The position numbers were made by a program, and so were the translations under genes. 28,234 nucleotides of DNA from Clostridium sp. (GTDB lineage Bacteria > Bacillota > Clostridia > Clostridiales > Clostridiaceae), in NCBI GenBank assembly GCA_003539755.1, contig DPOH01000032.1, positions 1 through 28,234 on the forward strand, in the 5' to 3' direction. Under the pieces are notes generated by a model. It made no database searches. It was not told the origin of the DNA and saw only the letters and a list, made by a program, of their open reading frames with translations. Of this stretch, positions 8,017-15,573 are shown piece by piece. How positions within the stretch are numbered: position 1 is the stretch's first letter; the number at the start of each line of letters is the position of its first letter.

Positions 8017-8865
8017 CTATATTATTTTGGCTATTTCAGCTAATTTTTTTGAGTTTGCTTCTAATTCTTGAATACTTGCCAGTATTTCTTCTAATGCTGC
8101 TGATTGATTTTGAGAAACATCATTTGCCGAATCAATCCCACAATAAATACTTGATATGAAACATGATATATTTTTTATAATCTCATCAATTTTATCTATT
8201 GATTCTTTTGATGTAACTGATAATTTACGTATTTCTTCTGCAACTACTGAGAACCCTCTTCCATACTCTCCTGCTCTTGCTGCTTCTATTGAAGCATTTA
8301 AGCCAAGAAGATTAGTTGCTGATGAGATATCTTGAATAATTCCTACTATAGAATTACTGTTTTTAGCTTCTTCTTTTGCCTTATGTGTTTCATTTAAAAG
8401 ATTTGAGTTAGTATCAGCTAATTCTTGAACCCCTTGAGTTATATTACTTATTCCTGAATATATATTTGTAATAGATTCTGATAAATTTCTAGTTATATTC
8501 TCAACCATCTTTTTATTCTTTAATGATATAGCTAAAGCTAACACTCCTACCACGTTATTATCTTCTTTAATAGGAAATATATATCCTTTAAATTCTACTC
8601 CAAATATCTTAATAAGATGTTCTCCGCTAACCTCATTTATCATAGGTCGTCCACTTTTAAAAACATTAAAAATTTCTTTATTCTCAGATATAGATTCTCC
8701 TAATGGCCTATTTATTCTAATATCCTTTGCTGGTTGATAAAAAATACTTTTTTCTGAATCACATAATGTTATTGATATATCATTATTAAATAATGCATTT
8801 AATAATGGTATTACATTATTGTATATAGTGTTTATGGCATTATTATCCGAAATACTTTTATTCAT
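8017..8865 (-). CDS. Soluble methyl-accepting chemotaxis-like signalling protein
   Basis: The 282-residue protein has no membrane segment. Residues about 1-115 form a sensory domain of mixed alpha/beta type (ending IFPIKEDNNVVGVLALAIS, as in PAS/GAF-like folds). This is followed by a coiled coil and the MCP signalling hairpin, whose tip reads LLGLNASIEAARAGEYGRGF (about 187-206) and continues VVAEEIRKLS. The tip is the region that binds CheA and CheW. The signalling part is much shorter than in membrane chemoreceptors, so adaptation sites are few or absent. It likely senses an internal signal or a metabolite. The gene is a single unit with a good promoter and a terminator; no che genes are near. 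ATG start with GAGGGG upstream. Confidence 0.85.
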   Translation of the reverse strand: MNKSISDNNAINTIYNNVIPLLNALFNNDISITLCDSEKSIFYQPAKDIRINRPLGESISENKEIFNVFKSGRPMINEVSGEHLIKIFGVEFKGYIFPIKEDNNVVGVLALAISLKNKKMVENITRNLSESITNIYSGISNITQGVQELADTNSNLLNETHKAKEEAKNSNSIVGIIQDISSATNLLGLNASIEAARAGEYGRGFSVVAEEIRKLSVTSKESIDKIDEIIKNISCFISSIYCGIDSANDVSQNQSAALEEILASIQELEANSKKLAEIAKII

Positions 8866-8907
8866 GTCAATCCCCTCAATTTATGTAAATTTATTCTTTA
8901 TATATAT

Positions 8908-8936
8908 ATTTTATACTCTAATACGATTATTTTCAA
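8908..8936 (-). promoter_or_regulatory. Sigma-A-like promoter of the chemoreceptor-like gene
   Basis: TTGAAA and TAAAAT with a 17-base spacer on the minus strand, about 43 bases upstream of the start codon. Confidence 0.65.
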
Positions 8937-8956
8937 CTTTATTTTACATAATTTAT

Positions 8957-10069
8957 CTAAAATTGATTTCTATATCCAGATATTAATAGTTTAACTATAC
9001 CATTATAACTATGTATTCCATTTTCCTGACCAACCATCTTTAAAAGCTTGTCATAAATAAAATTATATACACTAGATACAACTCCCCTATATGGTTTCCA
9101 AAACTCATTATCTTGCATAAGCTCTCTTTTTACACCACCACACGTATCTTTGCTTATTTCAATAAATGCATCCTTATCTGCATAATATAAATCATCCATA
9201 CAATATACATATGCCATTATATATCCACTATATTGATAATTATAATCTTCAGAATTTATACATGATAAAAAACTTATATAATTTGCTTCATCTTCATTAT
9301 TAAATCCTCTTATATGACTAAGCTCATGACATATGGTACTAGGTATATTATGTTCTGGCATATCATTATTATAATTTGCTTCTATTGTAAAAGTACTTTC
9401 CCCTTGAAGAAGCTGATATGACATTAAACTTGAAAAAATATATTCCTTGGGATTAGGATAAAATCCTTTTAGACAATCATATTTATTAGAAAGATTATAC
9501 ATATTTTTTCTTCCTATTTCTTTATAATCACTCTTAAGCGCAAACAATCCATTTTCATCTTTATTAATCTTTTTATCTAGCTCATTTAAATTATCCTTTA
9601 AGTATATACATAATTCCTTTAAATTTTCTTTATCAACTTCTTTTCTTTCAAGATTTGTAATTACTGCAAAACTAGATTTAAAGCAGTTTACACCTTGCGT
9701 TACCATATTCAAGAATACAAATATAGATATATATAAAAGAAGTGATGAAACTCCTCTAATTAATATATCTTTCATTCTTAATTTTCTTTTAATCAATAGA
9801 TAAAGAGTTTTTGCTATACAGTATAATACATAAAGTACAAATAAATACAATAAAACTTCATACAATGAGAATGGTATTATAGAAATCATTCTACATATTG
9901 TATTTACTAAACAAGGATATATATATTTATTATACCAATCTCCAAAGCTATAAATATTCTGGCACATAATAAGAAGTATTAAACTTATTACTCCAAAAAT
10001 AAAACTCAACATTAATTTTTTCTTTGTCCCCATCTTATTTATGGATTTTAAACATCTATTTTCCCCCAT
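8957..10069 (-). CDS. DUF3810-type membrane protein with a zinc-metalloprotease motif
   Basis: The 370-residue protein has three N-terminal membrane helices (about 19-37, 69-94, 103-124) followed by a large domain outside the membrane. That domain carries STICHELSHIRGF, an HExxH zinc motif at residues 248-252, and a following NEDEANYISFLSC where the glutamate (about 261) could be the third ligand, as in gluzincins. This layout matches the DUF3810 family, whose role is unknown. It is probably a membrane-bound peptidase, but no substrate is suggested by the neighbours. The ATG at 10069 has only AAAAGGA about 13 bases upstream, so initiation may be weak. The next in-frame ATG, 12 codons on, has no ribosome binding site at all. 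Confidence 0.75.
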   Translation of the reverse strand: MGENRCLKSINKMGTKKKLMLSFIFGVISLILLIMCQNIYSFGDWYNKYIYPCLVNTICRMISIIPFSLYEVLLYLFVLYVLYCIAKTLYLLIKRKLRMKDILIRGVSSLLLYISIFVFLNMVTQGVNCFKSSFAVITNLERKEVDKENLKELCIYLKDNLNELDKKINKDENGLFALKSDYKEIGRKNMYNLSNKYDCLKGFYPNPKEYIFSSLMSYQLLQGESTFTIEANYNNDMPEHNIPSTICHELSHIRGFNNEDEANYISFLSCINSEDYNYQYSGYIMAYVYCMDDLYYADKDAFIEISKDTCGGVKRELMQDNEFWKPYRGVVSSVYNFIYDKLLKMVGQENGIHSYNGIVKLLISGYRNQF

Positions 10070-10264
10070 AGTTTTTCACTATTCCTTTTCATTTATTTCT
10101 AATTTTATTTTATCACATCATTCAACATATAAATATTTACATTTTGATTTTATCATCCATTTTCTTATTAACTTCAAATTTTTATACTAATATTTTTTAA
10201 TAAAAAGGTAATACTAAACACAAGGTTGTTTTTACCTAATAATATTTTTAATGGAGGAATTATA

Positions 10265-10810
10265 ATGAAACGTTTTATTTGTACTATATGTGGTTATATT
10301 CACGAAGGGGATACCCCACCTGAAATATGCCCTATTTGTAAGGCACCTGCAGATAAATTCAAGGAAATGGATGATAATCTTCAGTTTGCTGATGAACATA
10401 GAGTTGGTATAGCAGAAGGTCTTGATGATGAATTATTAGAAGCATTAAGAGCTAATTTTATGGGCGAATGTACTGAAGTAGGTATGTATATTGCAATGTC
10501 CCGCCAAGCCGACCGTGAAGGATATCCAGAAGTTGGTGAAGCATATAAGAGAATAGCATATGAAGAAGCAGATCATGCTTCAAAATTTGCTGAAATATTA
10601 GGCGAAGTTGTTATGCCATGTACAAAATCTAATTTAAGTGCACGTGTTGAAGCTGAATTTGGTGCATGTCAAGGAAAAAAAGACTTAGCTGATCTTGCTA
10701 AGAAGAATAATTTAGATGCAATTCACGATACTGTTCACGAAATGTGTAAAGATGAAGCAAGACATGGAAGAGCTTTCAAAGGATTGCTAGATAGATATTT
10801 CAATAAATAA
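10265..10810 (+). CDS. Reverse rubrerythrin (N-terminal rubredoxin, C-terminal diiron domain)
   Basis: The 181-residue protein starts with a rubredoxin-like FeS4 domain (Cys6, Cys9, Cys22, Cys25 in CTICGY and CPICKAP) and continues into a ferritin-like four-helix domain with the diiron ligands in ECTEVGMY, AYEEADHASKF and KDEARHGRAF. This domain order is opposite to classical rubrerythrin and is typical of clostridial revRbr proteins, the terminal component of an NADH-dependent peroxide/oxygen detoxification chain. The ATG at 10265 is chosen because GGAGG lies eight bases upstream; an in-frame ATG at 10226 has no such site. In C. acetobutylicum the equivalent genes belong to the PerR regulon, but I could not identify a clear PerR box here. 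A DUF1540 gene follows 53 bases later on the same strand. Confidence 0.92.
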   Translation: MKRFICTICGYIHEGDTPPEICPICKAPADKFKEMDDNLQFADEHRVGIAEGLDDELLEALRANFMGECTEVGMYIAMSRQADREGYPEVGEAYKRIAYEEADHASKFAEILGEVVMPCTKSNLSARVEAEFGACQGKKDLADLAKKNNLDAIHDTVHEMCKDEARHGRAFKGLLDRYFNK

Positions 10811-10863
10811 TTTAGATATTCTGAATAGTTTTTAAATAAAAACCATATAAAGGAGTGTTTTTT

Positions 10864-11181
10864 ATGCAAAAAATTAATTGTGATGTACTTAACTGTTCAC
10901 ATAATGAAAATAGCGCTTGTTATTCTAACACAGTAAACATTGGAGGTATAAGAGCATCTAGCAACAGCGGAACATGCTGTGGCTCTTTCCTAATCAGATC
11001 ACTCTATGGTGATTTAACTTCTAATACAAATAGCTCTGGCCCATGTGATGTATTAATATGTAATGTAGAAACTTGTGTTCATAACAATAATACATTATGT
11101 GATCTTGAATCAATAAATGTATCAGGTGATAATCCTCAAATATATTCTGAAACAGAATGTTCAAGTTTTGAAAAACAATAA
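10864..11181 (+). CDS. Twin DUF1540 cysteine-rich small protein
   Basis: This 105-residue protein is two copies of the DUF1540 motif. The first has cysteines at 6, 11, 19 and 38 and the second at 66, 71, 79 and 99, giving C-x4-C-x7-C-x18/19-C in both; Cys39 and Cys61 are extra. Conserved non-cysteine positions (CDVLNCSHN and CNVETCVHN) confirm a duplication. The function of DUF1540 is unknown; the spacing suggests a small metal-binding knuckle. The ATG at 10864 follows AAAGGAG by eight bases, and an in-frame GTG nine bases earlier overlaps that site and is rejected. It lies directly behind the reverse rubrerythrin with no terminator in the 53-base gap, so the two are probably co-transcribed, which hints at a role in metal or redox stress. 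Confidence 0.8.
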   Translation: MQKINCDVLNCSHNENSACYSNTVNIGGIRASSNSGTCCGSFLIRSLYGDLTSNTNSSGPCDVLICNVETCVHNNNTLCDLESINVSGDNPQIYSETECSSFEKQ

Positions 11182-11202
11182 TATTACTATATTATTTTAA
11201 AG

Positions 11203-11287
11203 CTGATTAATTGTAATCTGTTATACTATTATCCAAGTCAATTAAACACAATTAATTTGGATAGTATAAAAAGTTACAATTAATCAG
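11203..11287. terminator. Long composite hairpin between convergent genes, probable bidirectional terminator
   Basis: The outer arms CTGATTAATTGTAA and TTACAATTAATCAG are a perfect 14-bp pair. Inside them TATACT...ATCCAA pairs with TTGGAT-AGTATA with a 3-base bulge, and AATT pairs with AATT at the top. The 85-base structure lies between the DUF1540 gene (plus) and ribH (minus). It is followed by TCTTTATCTTT on the plus strand. It is much longer than the other terminators in this window. Confidence 0.6.
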
Positions 11288-11389
11288 TCTTTATCTTTAC
11301 TCTTAGATAAATTTCTTAATATAATAAATAATATATTTTGCTCTCCTGCTCATATGCACATACATTATTTTATCTGTTTATAATACTAT

Positions 11390-11854
11390 CTAATTCATAA
11401 CTCGTAGTAAATTCGCCATTTCTATTGCAGATACAGCACATTCATATCCTTTATTTCCAGCCTTGCTTCCCGCTCTTTCAATAGCCTGCTCAATATTATT
11501 TGTAGTAAGCACACCAAATAATACGGGTTTTTCAGTTTCCAATGATACTGACGCTATTCCTTTTGATACTTCACTACATACATAATCATAGTGAGATGTT
11601 GCTCCTTTAATTACAGCTCCTAAACATATTACAGCATCATATTTATCTTTTTTAGCCATCTTCTTTGCTATAAGTGGAATTTCAAATGCTCCTGGCACCC
11701 AAGCCACATCAATATCGTCATCCTTTACACCATGTCTTTTTAACCCATCAAGTGCTCCTTCTAAAAGTTTTCCTCCTACAAATTCATTAAATCTTCCTAC
11801 TATAATTCCTACTTTTAAGCCTTCAGCTACTAACTTACCTTCAAATTTATTCAT
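11390..11854 (-). CDS. ribH: 6,7-dimethyl-8-ribityllumazine synthase
   Basis: RibH joins 3,4-dihydroxy-2-butanone 4-phosphate with the ribityl-aminouracil to form lumazine, the penultimate step of riboflavin synthesis. The 154-residue protein shows VGIIVGRFNEF at the N terminus, the VPGAFEIPL substrate segment (53-61), GAVIKGATSHYDYV with the catalytic His88, and VLTTNNIEQAIERAG near the end, all conserved in 60-mer or pentamer lumazine synthases. The ATG at 11854 is chosen because GGAGGAG precedes it; a TTG 15 bases upstream is in frame but overlaps that site. It is the last gene of the rib operon, 67 bases after ribBA, and is followed by about 100 bases without a simple terminator before the long convergent hairpin. 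Confidence 0.95.
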   Translation of the reverse strand: MNKFEGKLVAEGLKVGIIVGRFNEFVGGKLLEGALDGLKRHGVKDDDIDVAWVPGAFEIPLIAKKMAKKDKYDAVICLGAVIKGATSHYDYVCSEVSKGIASVSLETEKPVLFGVLTTNNIEQAIERAGSKAGNKGYECAVSAIEMANLLRVMN

Positions 11855-11921
11855 TATTATCTCCTCCAAAAATCTATATATATATTGTAATTGCGAATAT
11901 ATTAATTAAATATTTTTACTT

Positions 11922-13118
11922 TTATATATTAAGCAAATGATTCATTCTTTCTTTTTTAGTTTTCAAATAAAATATATCGTATTTATTACTTTTCATTTCT
12001 ATTGGAATTCTTTCCACTACCTCTACTCCATATTTTGTTATTCCTTCTATCTTAGCTGGATTATTTGTAATAAGCTTTATTTTATTTATTCCAAAACTCT
12101 TTAACATATCTGCACTAGCCCTGTAATCTCTTAAATCTTCTTCAAGGCCCAATGCAAGATTAGCATCTACTGTATCAAGTCCTGTATCCTGAAGTGCATA
12201 TGCTTTAAGTTTGTTTAAAATTCCTATGCCTCTTCCTTCCTGCCTCATATATAAGAGTATCCCACATCTCTCTTCAGCTATCATTTTCATAGCTTTATCA
12301 TACTGTTCACCACAATCACATTTTCTAGAACCCAATGCATCTCCAGTAAGACATTCTGAATGTATTCTTACTAAAATTGGTTCATTTTCTTCTTTTATAT
12401 CTCCTTTAACCAAAGCCAAGTGACATTTATCACCATTCTTTTCTTTAAATGCAAACACCCTAAATTCACCATACTTTGTAGGAAGTTTTGCTTCAGCTTC
12501 ATTGGATACAATACTTTCGTTTTTGAGCCTGTAACTTACCAAGTCAGCTATTGTAACAATTTTTAAATCATATTTTTCTGCGAACTCAAATAAATCATCT
12601 CTTCGTGCCATAGTTCCATCATTTTTTATTATTTCACATATAGCAGCTGCACCTTTATATCCTGCTAATTTAGCTAAATCAACAGCTGCTTCTGTATGAC
12701 CTGTTCTTTCAAATACACCATTTTTCTTTGCTACAAGTGGAAATATATGTCCAGGCCTTCTAAAATCCAATGGATTAACACTTTCCGCAAGCATTTTTAT
12801 TGTTTCTGCTCTTTCAAATGCTGATATACCTGTTGTAGTATCTTTATAATCAACAGAAACAGTAAATGCTGTTTCATGATTATCTGTATTTTTTTCTACC
12901 ATAGGCTTTAAACCAAGCTTTTCTGCTAGTTCCATATCCATAGGTGCACATAAAAGTCCCTTAGCATGAGTTATCATAAAATTAATATTTTCACCAGTTG
13001 CCGCTTCTGCTGGAATAACAAGATCCCCTTCATTTTCACGTCCTTCGTCATCAACAACTATAATCATCTTTCCACTTTTTAAATCATTTATAGCTTCTTC
13101 TATGCTTGAAAATTTCAT
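11922..13118 (-). CDS. ribBA: Bifunctional 3,4-dihydroxy-2-butanone 4-phosphate synthase / GTP cyclohydrolase II
   Basis: This 398-residue enzyme feeds both branches of riboflavin synthesis. The N-terminal RibB domain (about 1-200) has VVDDEGRENEGD with the Mg2+-binding acidic loop, then GHTEAAVDL. The C-terminal RibA domain has the zinc cysteines 256, 267 and 269 in HSECLTGDALGSRKCDCGEQ, followed by RQEGRGIG and NNPAKIEG, which are the GTP-binding and catalytic parts of cyclohydrolase II. Both domains keep their key residues, so both activities are expected. The start is ATG 13118, which has GGGAGG eight bases upstream; a longer in-frame start at 13154 would overlap the end of ribE and lacks its own site. 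It follows ribE by 19 bases and is therefore translationally close-coupled in the operon. Confidence 0.95.
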   Translation of the reverse strand: MKFSSIEEAINDLKSGKMIIVVDDEGRENEGDLVIPAEAATGENINFMITHAKGLLCAPMDMELAEKLGLKPMVEKNTDNHETAFTVSVDYKDTTTGISAFERAETIKMLAESVNPLDFRRPGHIFPLVAKKNGVFERTGHTEAAVDLAKLAGYKGAAAICEIIKNDGTMARRDDLFEFAEKYDLKIVTIADLVSYRLKNESIVSNEAEAKLPTKYGEFRVFAFKEKNGDKCHLALVKGDIKEENEPILVRIHSECLTGDALGSRKCDCGEQYDKAMKMIAEERCGILLYMRQEGRGIGILNKLKAYALQDTGLDTVDANLALGLEEDLRDYRASADMLKSFGINKIKLITNNPAKIEGITKYGVEVVERIPIEMKSNKYDIFYLKTKKERMNHLLNI

Positions 13119-13137
13119 ATATTTTTCCTCCCTTGAC

Positions 13138-13794
13138 CTAAAAACCATGCTCACTTAAAAATTCCATAGTTATATTACTTTCTTTATTACAGATTTTTAT
13201 ATCATCCTGTCTCAATAAAAGTTTTTCAACATATTTTCCAATAAGGTCACACTCTATATTTACAAAATCATTTACTTTTCTATAGTTCAATATTGTATTT
13301 TCCAATGTATGTGGTATAACAGAAACCTTAAATATATTTTCATCTACATATGCCACAGTAAGGCTTATTCCATTTATTGTAATAGAGCCTTTTAAAATTA
13401 TATATTTTAGTATGTCCTCTGATGCTTGTACAGAAAGCCATGTTCCATCTATCTTTTTATCAATATCAACAATTCTACCTTTTCCATCTACATGCCCAGT
13501 TACTACATGTCCTCCAAGTCTATCAGACAAACTAAGTGCTCTTTCTAAATTTACTTTATCTCCACCAGTCAAAACTCCAAGATTTGTTCTAGCCATAGTT
13601 TCTCCCATAACATCAGCTATAAAATGATTTTCATAAAGCTTATTAACAGTAAGGCACACCCCATTAACACAAATACTATCACCTAATTTTGTTCCTTCTA
13701 ATACTTTCTGGCATTGAATATCAATCTTATAAAATCCCCTATCATATTGGATTTTTTCTACTTTTCCTAGTTCCTCAACAATCCCAGTAAACAT
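13138..13794 (-). CDS. ribE: Riboflavin synthase, alpha chain
   Basis: RibE converts two lumazine molecules into riboflavin and the aminouracil. The 218-residue protein begins MFTGIVEELG, the hallmark of the family, and contains two lumazine-binding repeats: about 1-97 with DSICVNGVCLTV and 98-190 with KGSITINGISLTV; GGHVVTGHVDGKG lies at their junction. Length and motifs fit the trimeric alpha type. The last about 15 residues extend slightly beyond the usual end. The ATG has AAGGTGAG five bases upstream. It lies 41 bases after ribD and 19 bases before ribBA, inside the FMN-regulated operon. Some databases call this gene ribC. Confidence 0.95.
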   Translation of the reverse strand: MFTGIVEELGKVEKIQYDRGFYKIDIQCQKVLEGTKLGDSICVNGVCLTVNKLYENHFIADVMGETMARTNLGVLTGGDKVNLERALSLSDRLGGHVVTGHVDGKGRIVDIDKKIDGTWLSVQASEDILKYIILKGSITINGISLTVAYVDENIFKVSVIPHTLENTILNYRKVNDFVNIECDLIGKYVEKLLLRQDDIKICNKESNITMEFLSEHGF

Positions 13795-13835
13795 ATACTC
13801 ACCTTCTTATTATTAAAACTCAGCTAATTTACCAT

Positions 13836-15011
13836 TTAACTAACATATCCTTTAATCACAAAATCCTTATCTATTTTTTCAAACTGCACATTTTTTAGCT
13901 CCACAGATTCATCAAGCTTTAAAAATCCACTTCCCTCAATACTGCTTTTAGATTTCTCACCACCTATTATTTTAGGAGCCATATAAAACCTAACCTTATC
14001 TACAATTCCCTCTTCTAATGCAGAAAAATTAATATTTCCTCCTCCTTCAATAAGTATAGAATCTATACCTTCTTCACCTAGTTTCCTAATCAGTTCTGTT
14101 AAATTGACTTTTCCACCATTAGGCTCTGTTTCAATTACCTTAATTCCCATACTTTCCAGTTTATTTTTCTTTTCTTCATTACACCCTTTTATAGTCCCTA
14201 TAGTTGTACTCTCCCCATCATTTATTACCTCTGAATTCATAGGAATCCTTAAATTACTATCTACAATTATTCTTATAGGATTCCTAGCTTCTCTTTTTCC
14301 AAATTTCAACTCAAGTCCATCTGCCACTGATAAATTATATTGTTTAATATATCCAAATAAATCACTATCATCATTAAGTTCCTCTTCATCTATTCTACAG
14401 TTAAGCCTTGGATTATCTTGAATTACAGTATTTATTCCAACTAAAATCCCCATATATTTATTTCTAAGTTTATGTCCATCTTTTCTAGATTCACTAGATG
14501 TAATCCACTTAGATTCCCCATTTGCAGTTGCTATCTTTCCATCTAATGATATAGCGCTCTTCAAAACTACAAATGGAAGCTTCTTTGTTATATACTTAAT
14601 AAATACCTCATTAAGCTTTCTACATTCTTCTTCTTTAATTCCAACTGTAACTTGAATATTATTATCCTGTAACTTTTTTATGCTTTTTCCTGCTACCAAT
14701 GGATTTGGATCAAGCATTCCAATCACTACTCTTTTAACTTTCTTTTCAATTATAAAATCTACACAAGGTGGAGTTTTTCCATAATGAGCACATGGTTCCA
14801 GTGTTACATATATAGTACTCCCCTCAACATCCTCAACTGAATTCTTAATTGCATTTCTTTCTGCATGATTTTCACCATACTTCTCATGGTATCCCATTCC
14901 TATAATTCTATTATTTTTTACAATAACAGCCCCTACAAAAGGGTTAGGACTCACACTGCCCTCCCCTTTTTCAGCCAACATTAATGCCAACTGCATATAA
15001 ATTTTATCCAC
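13836..15011 (-). CDS. ribD: Bifunctional riboflavin deaminase/reductase
   Basis: RibD carries out steps two and three of the GTP branch. The deaminase domain (about 1-145) has the zinc motif HAERNA (His49, Glu51) and EPCAHYGKTPPC (Cys74, Cys83). The NADPH-dependent reductase domain has KSAISLDGKIAT, SKWITS, GINTVIQDNP and ILIEGGGNIN. At 391 residues it is about 20-30 longer than usual; the extra sequence appears to be an acidic insertion after DNPRLNCRIDEEE, before ARNPIRIIVDS. The start is a GTG at 15011 because RibD homologues begin with this MDxxYM stretch; the ribosome binding site (AAGGGA, about 15 bases away) is poor, so the ATG five codons on cannot be fully excluded. It is the first gene of the operon, behind a roughly 520-base leader with an FMN riboswitch. 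Confidence 0.94.
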   Translation of the reverse strand: MDKIYMQLALMLAEKGEGSVSPNPFVGAVIVKNNRIIGMGYHEKYGENHAERNAIKNSVEDVEGSTIYVTLEPCAHYGKTPPCVDFIIEKKVKRVVIGMLDPNPLVAGKSIKKLQDNNIQVTVGIKEEECRKLNEVFIKYITKKLPFVVLKSAISLDGKIATANGESKWITSSESRKDGHKLRNKYMGILVGINTVIQDNPRLNCRIDEEELNDDSDLFGYIKQYNLSVADGLELKFGKREARNPIRIIVDSNLRIPMNSEVINDGESTTIGTIKGCNEEKKNKLESMGIKVIETEPNGGKVNLTELIRKLGEEGIDSILIEGGGNINFSALEEGIVDKVRFYMAPKIIGGEKSKSSIEGSGFLKLDESVELKNVQFEKIDKDFVIKGYVS

Positions 15012-15083
15012 TAATTAATCCACTTCCCTTATTAGTTATTAATTTAACAATTTTCAGTATTTTTGTTTTTCATACATAAAGGA

Positions 15084-15113
15084 AAGCCCCTGAAGTTTTA
15101 TCTTCAGGGGCTT
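15084..15113 (-). terminator. Second strong hairpin in the ribD leader
   Basis: AAGCCCCTGAAG and CTTCAGGGGCTT form a perfect 12-bp stem with a 6-nt loop, 73 bases upstream of ribD. On the minus strand TTTCCTTTATG follows, so it could act as a weak terminator. Its 5' arm on the transcript holds CCTGAAG, complementary to CTTCAGG at the 5' edge of the FMN riboswitch (15513-15519). Its true role (second regulated terminator, RNA processing or stability element) is open. The roughly 170 bases between it and the first terminator hold nothing that I recognise. Confidence 0.55.
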
Positions 15114-15286
15114 CTGCCAAATTATTTAGTCTACTTATATTTATTACCAAAGTTCACTATTAAAAATATGATTTAATAAATACTTATATCTCTACATTTC
15201 AAACTTTACATATTCATATATTTATTAAATCTAATTATTCTCTACTTAATTATTATATATTCTAATACGCTTAGTTTAATAAAAAA

Positions 15287-15308
15287 ATCCTGAACAAAAG
15301 TTCAGGAT
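15287..15308 (-). terminator. FMN riboswitch expression-platform terminator
   Basis: On the minus strand ATCCTGAAC-TTTT-GTTCAGGAT forms a perfect 9-bp stem and runs straight into TTTTTTATT. It lies about 95 bases beyond the riboswitch. The first arm, ATCCTGAA, is complementary over eight bases to TTCAGGAT at the 5' edge of the riboswitch (15511-15518), which gives a simple antiterminator. Confidence 0.8.
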
Positions 15309-15401
15309 AAATATGCTAACATATTAAATCATAATTAATACACTTGCCTTATTAAACTATATAAATATCTAGCAAATATATAATAAATCATAATAAATAT
15401 A

Positions 15402-15518
15402 TACTCTTCCTTTTATCCAGACTATACTGTTGACTTCGGAATTTCACCGAACCTGCTTTTAAAAACTAAAAAGCCCACGGGCTATAACCGCCAGTTGAGA
15501 ATTACACTCTATCCTGAA
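15402..15518 (-). ncRNA. FMN riboswitch (RFN element) of the ribD operon
   Basis: On the minus strand the conserved RFN blocks appear in order: AGGATAGAGTGTAATTCTC, AACTGGCGGTTATAGCCCG, GCAGGTTCGGTGAAATTCC, GAAGTCAACAGTATAGTC, and TGGATAAAAGGAAGAG. The closing helix P1 can be drawn as ATTCTTC with GAAGAGT. FMN binding stabilises P1 and turns the operon off in the known Firmicute examples. Here P1 formation would occupy the bases that otherwise pair with the terminator arm 200 bases downstream, which fits transcription termination on FMN binding. Confidence 0.95.
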
Positions 15519-15541
15519 GAATTATTAAATTTTACAAGAAT

Positions 15542-15570
15542 ATATTATCATATATGCTCAATTTTGTAAA
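15542..15570 (-). promoter_or_regulatory. Sigma-A-like promoter of the ribD operon
   Basis: TTTACA and TAATAT with a 17-base spacer on the minus strand. Transcription would start near 15535, just ahead of the riboswitch. The -10 lies in the gap after, and the -35 close to, the end of the upstream gene (stop at 15574). Confidence 0.65.
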
Positions 15571-15573
15571 TAC

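Noticed and set aside
15114..15286. Possible small gene or leader peptide between the two ribD leader hairpins
   Set aside because: No start codon with a ribosome binding site and no open frame of useful length were seen.
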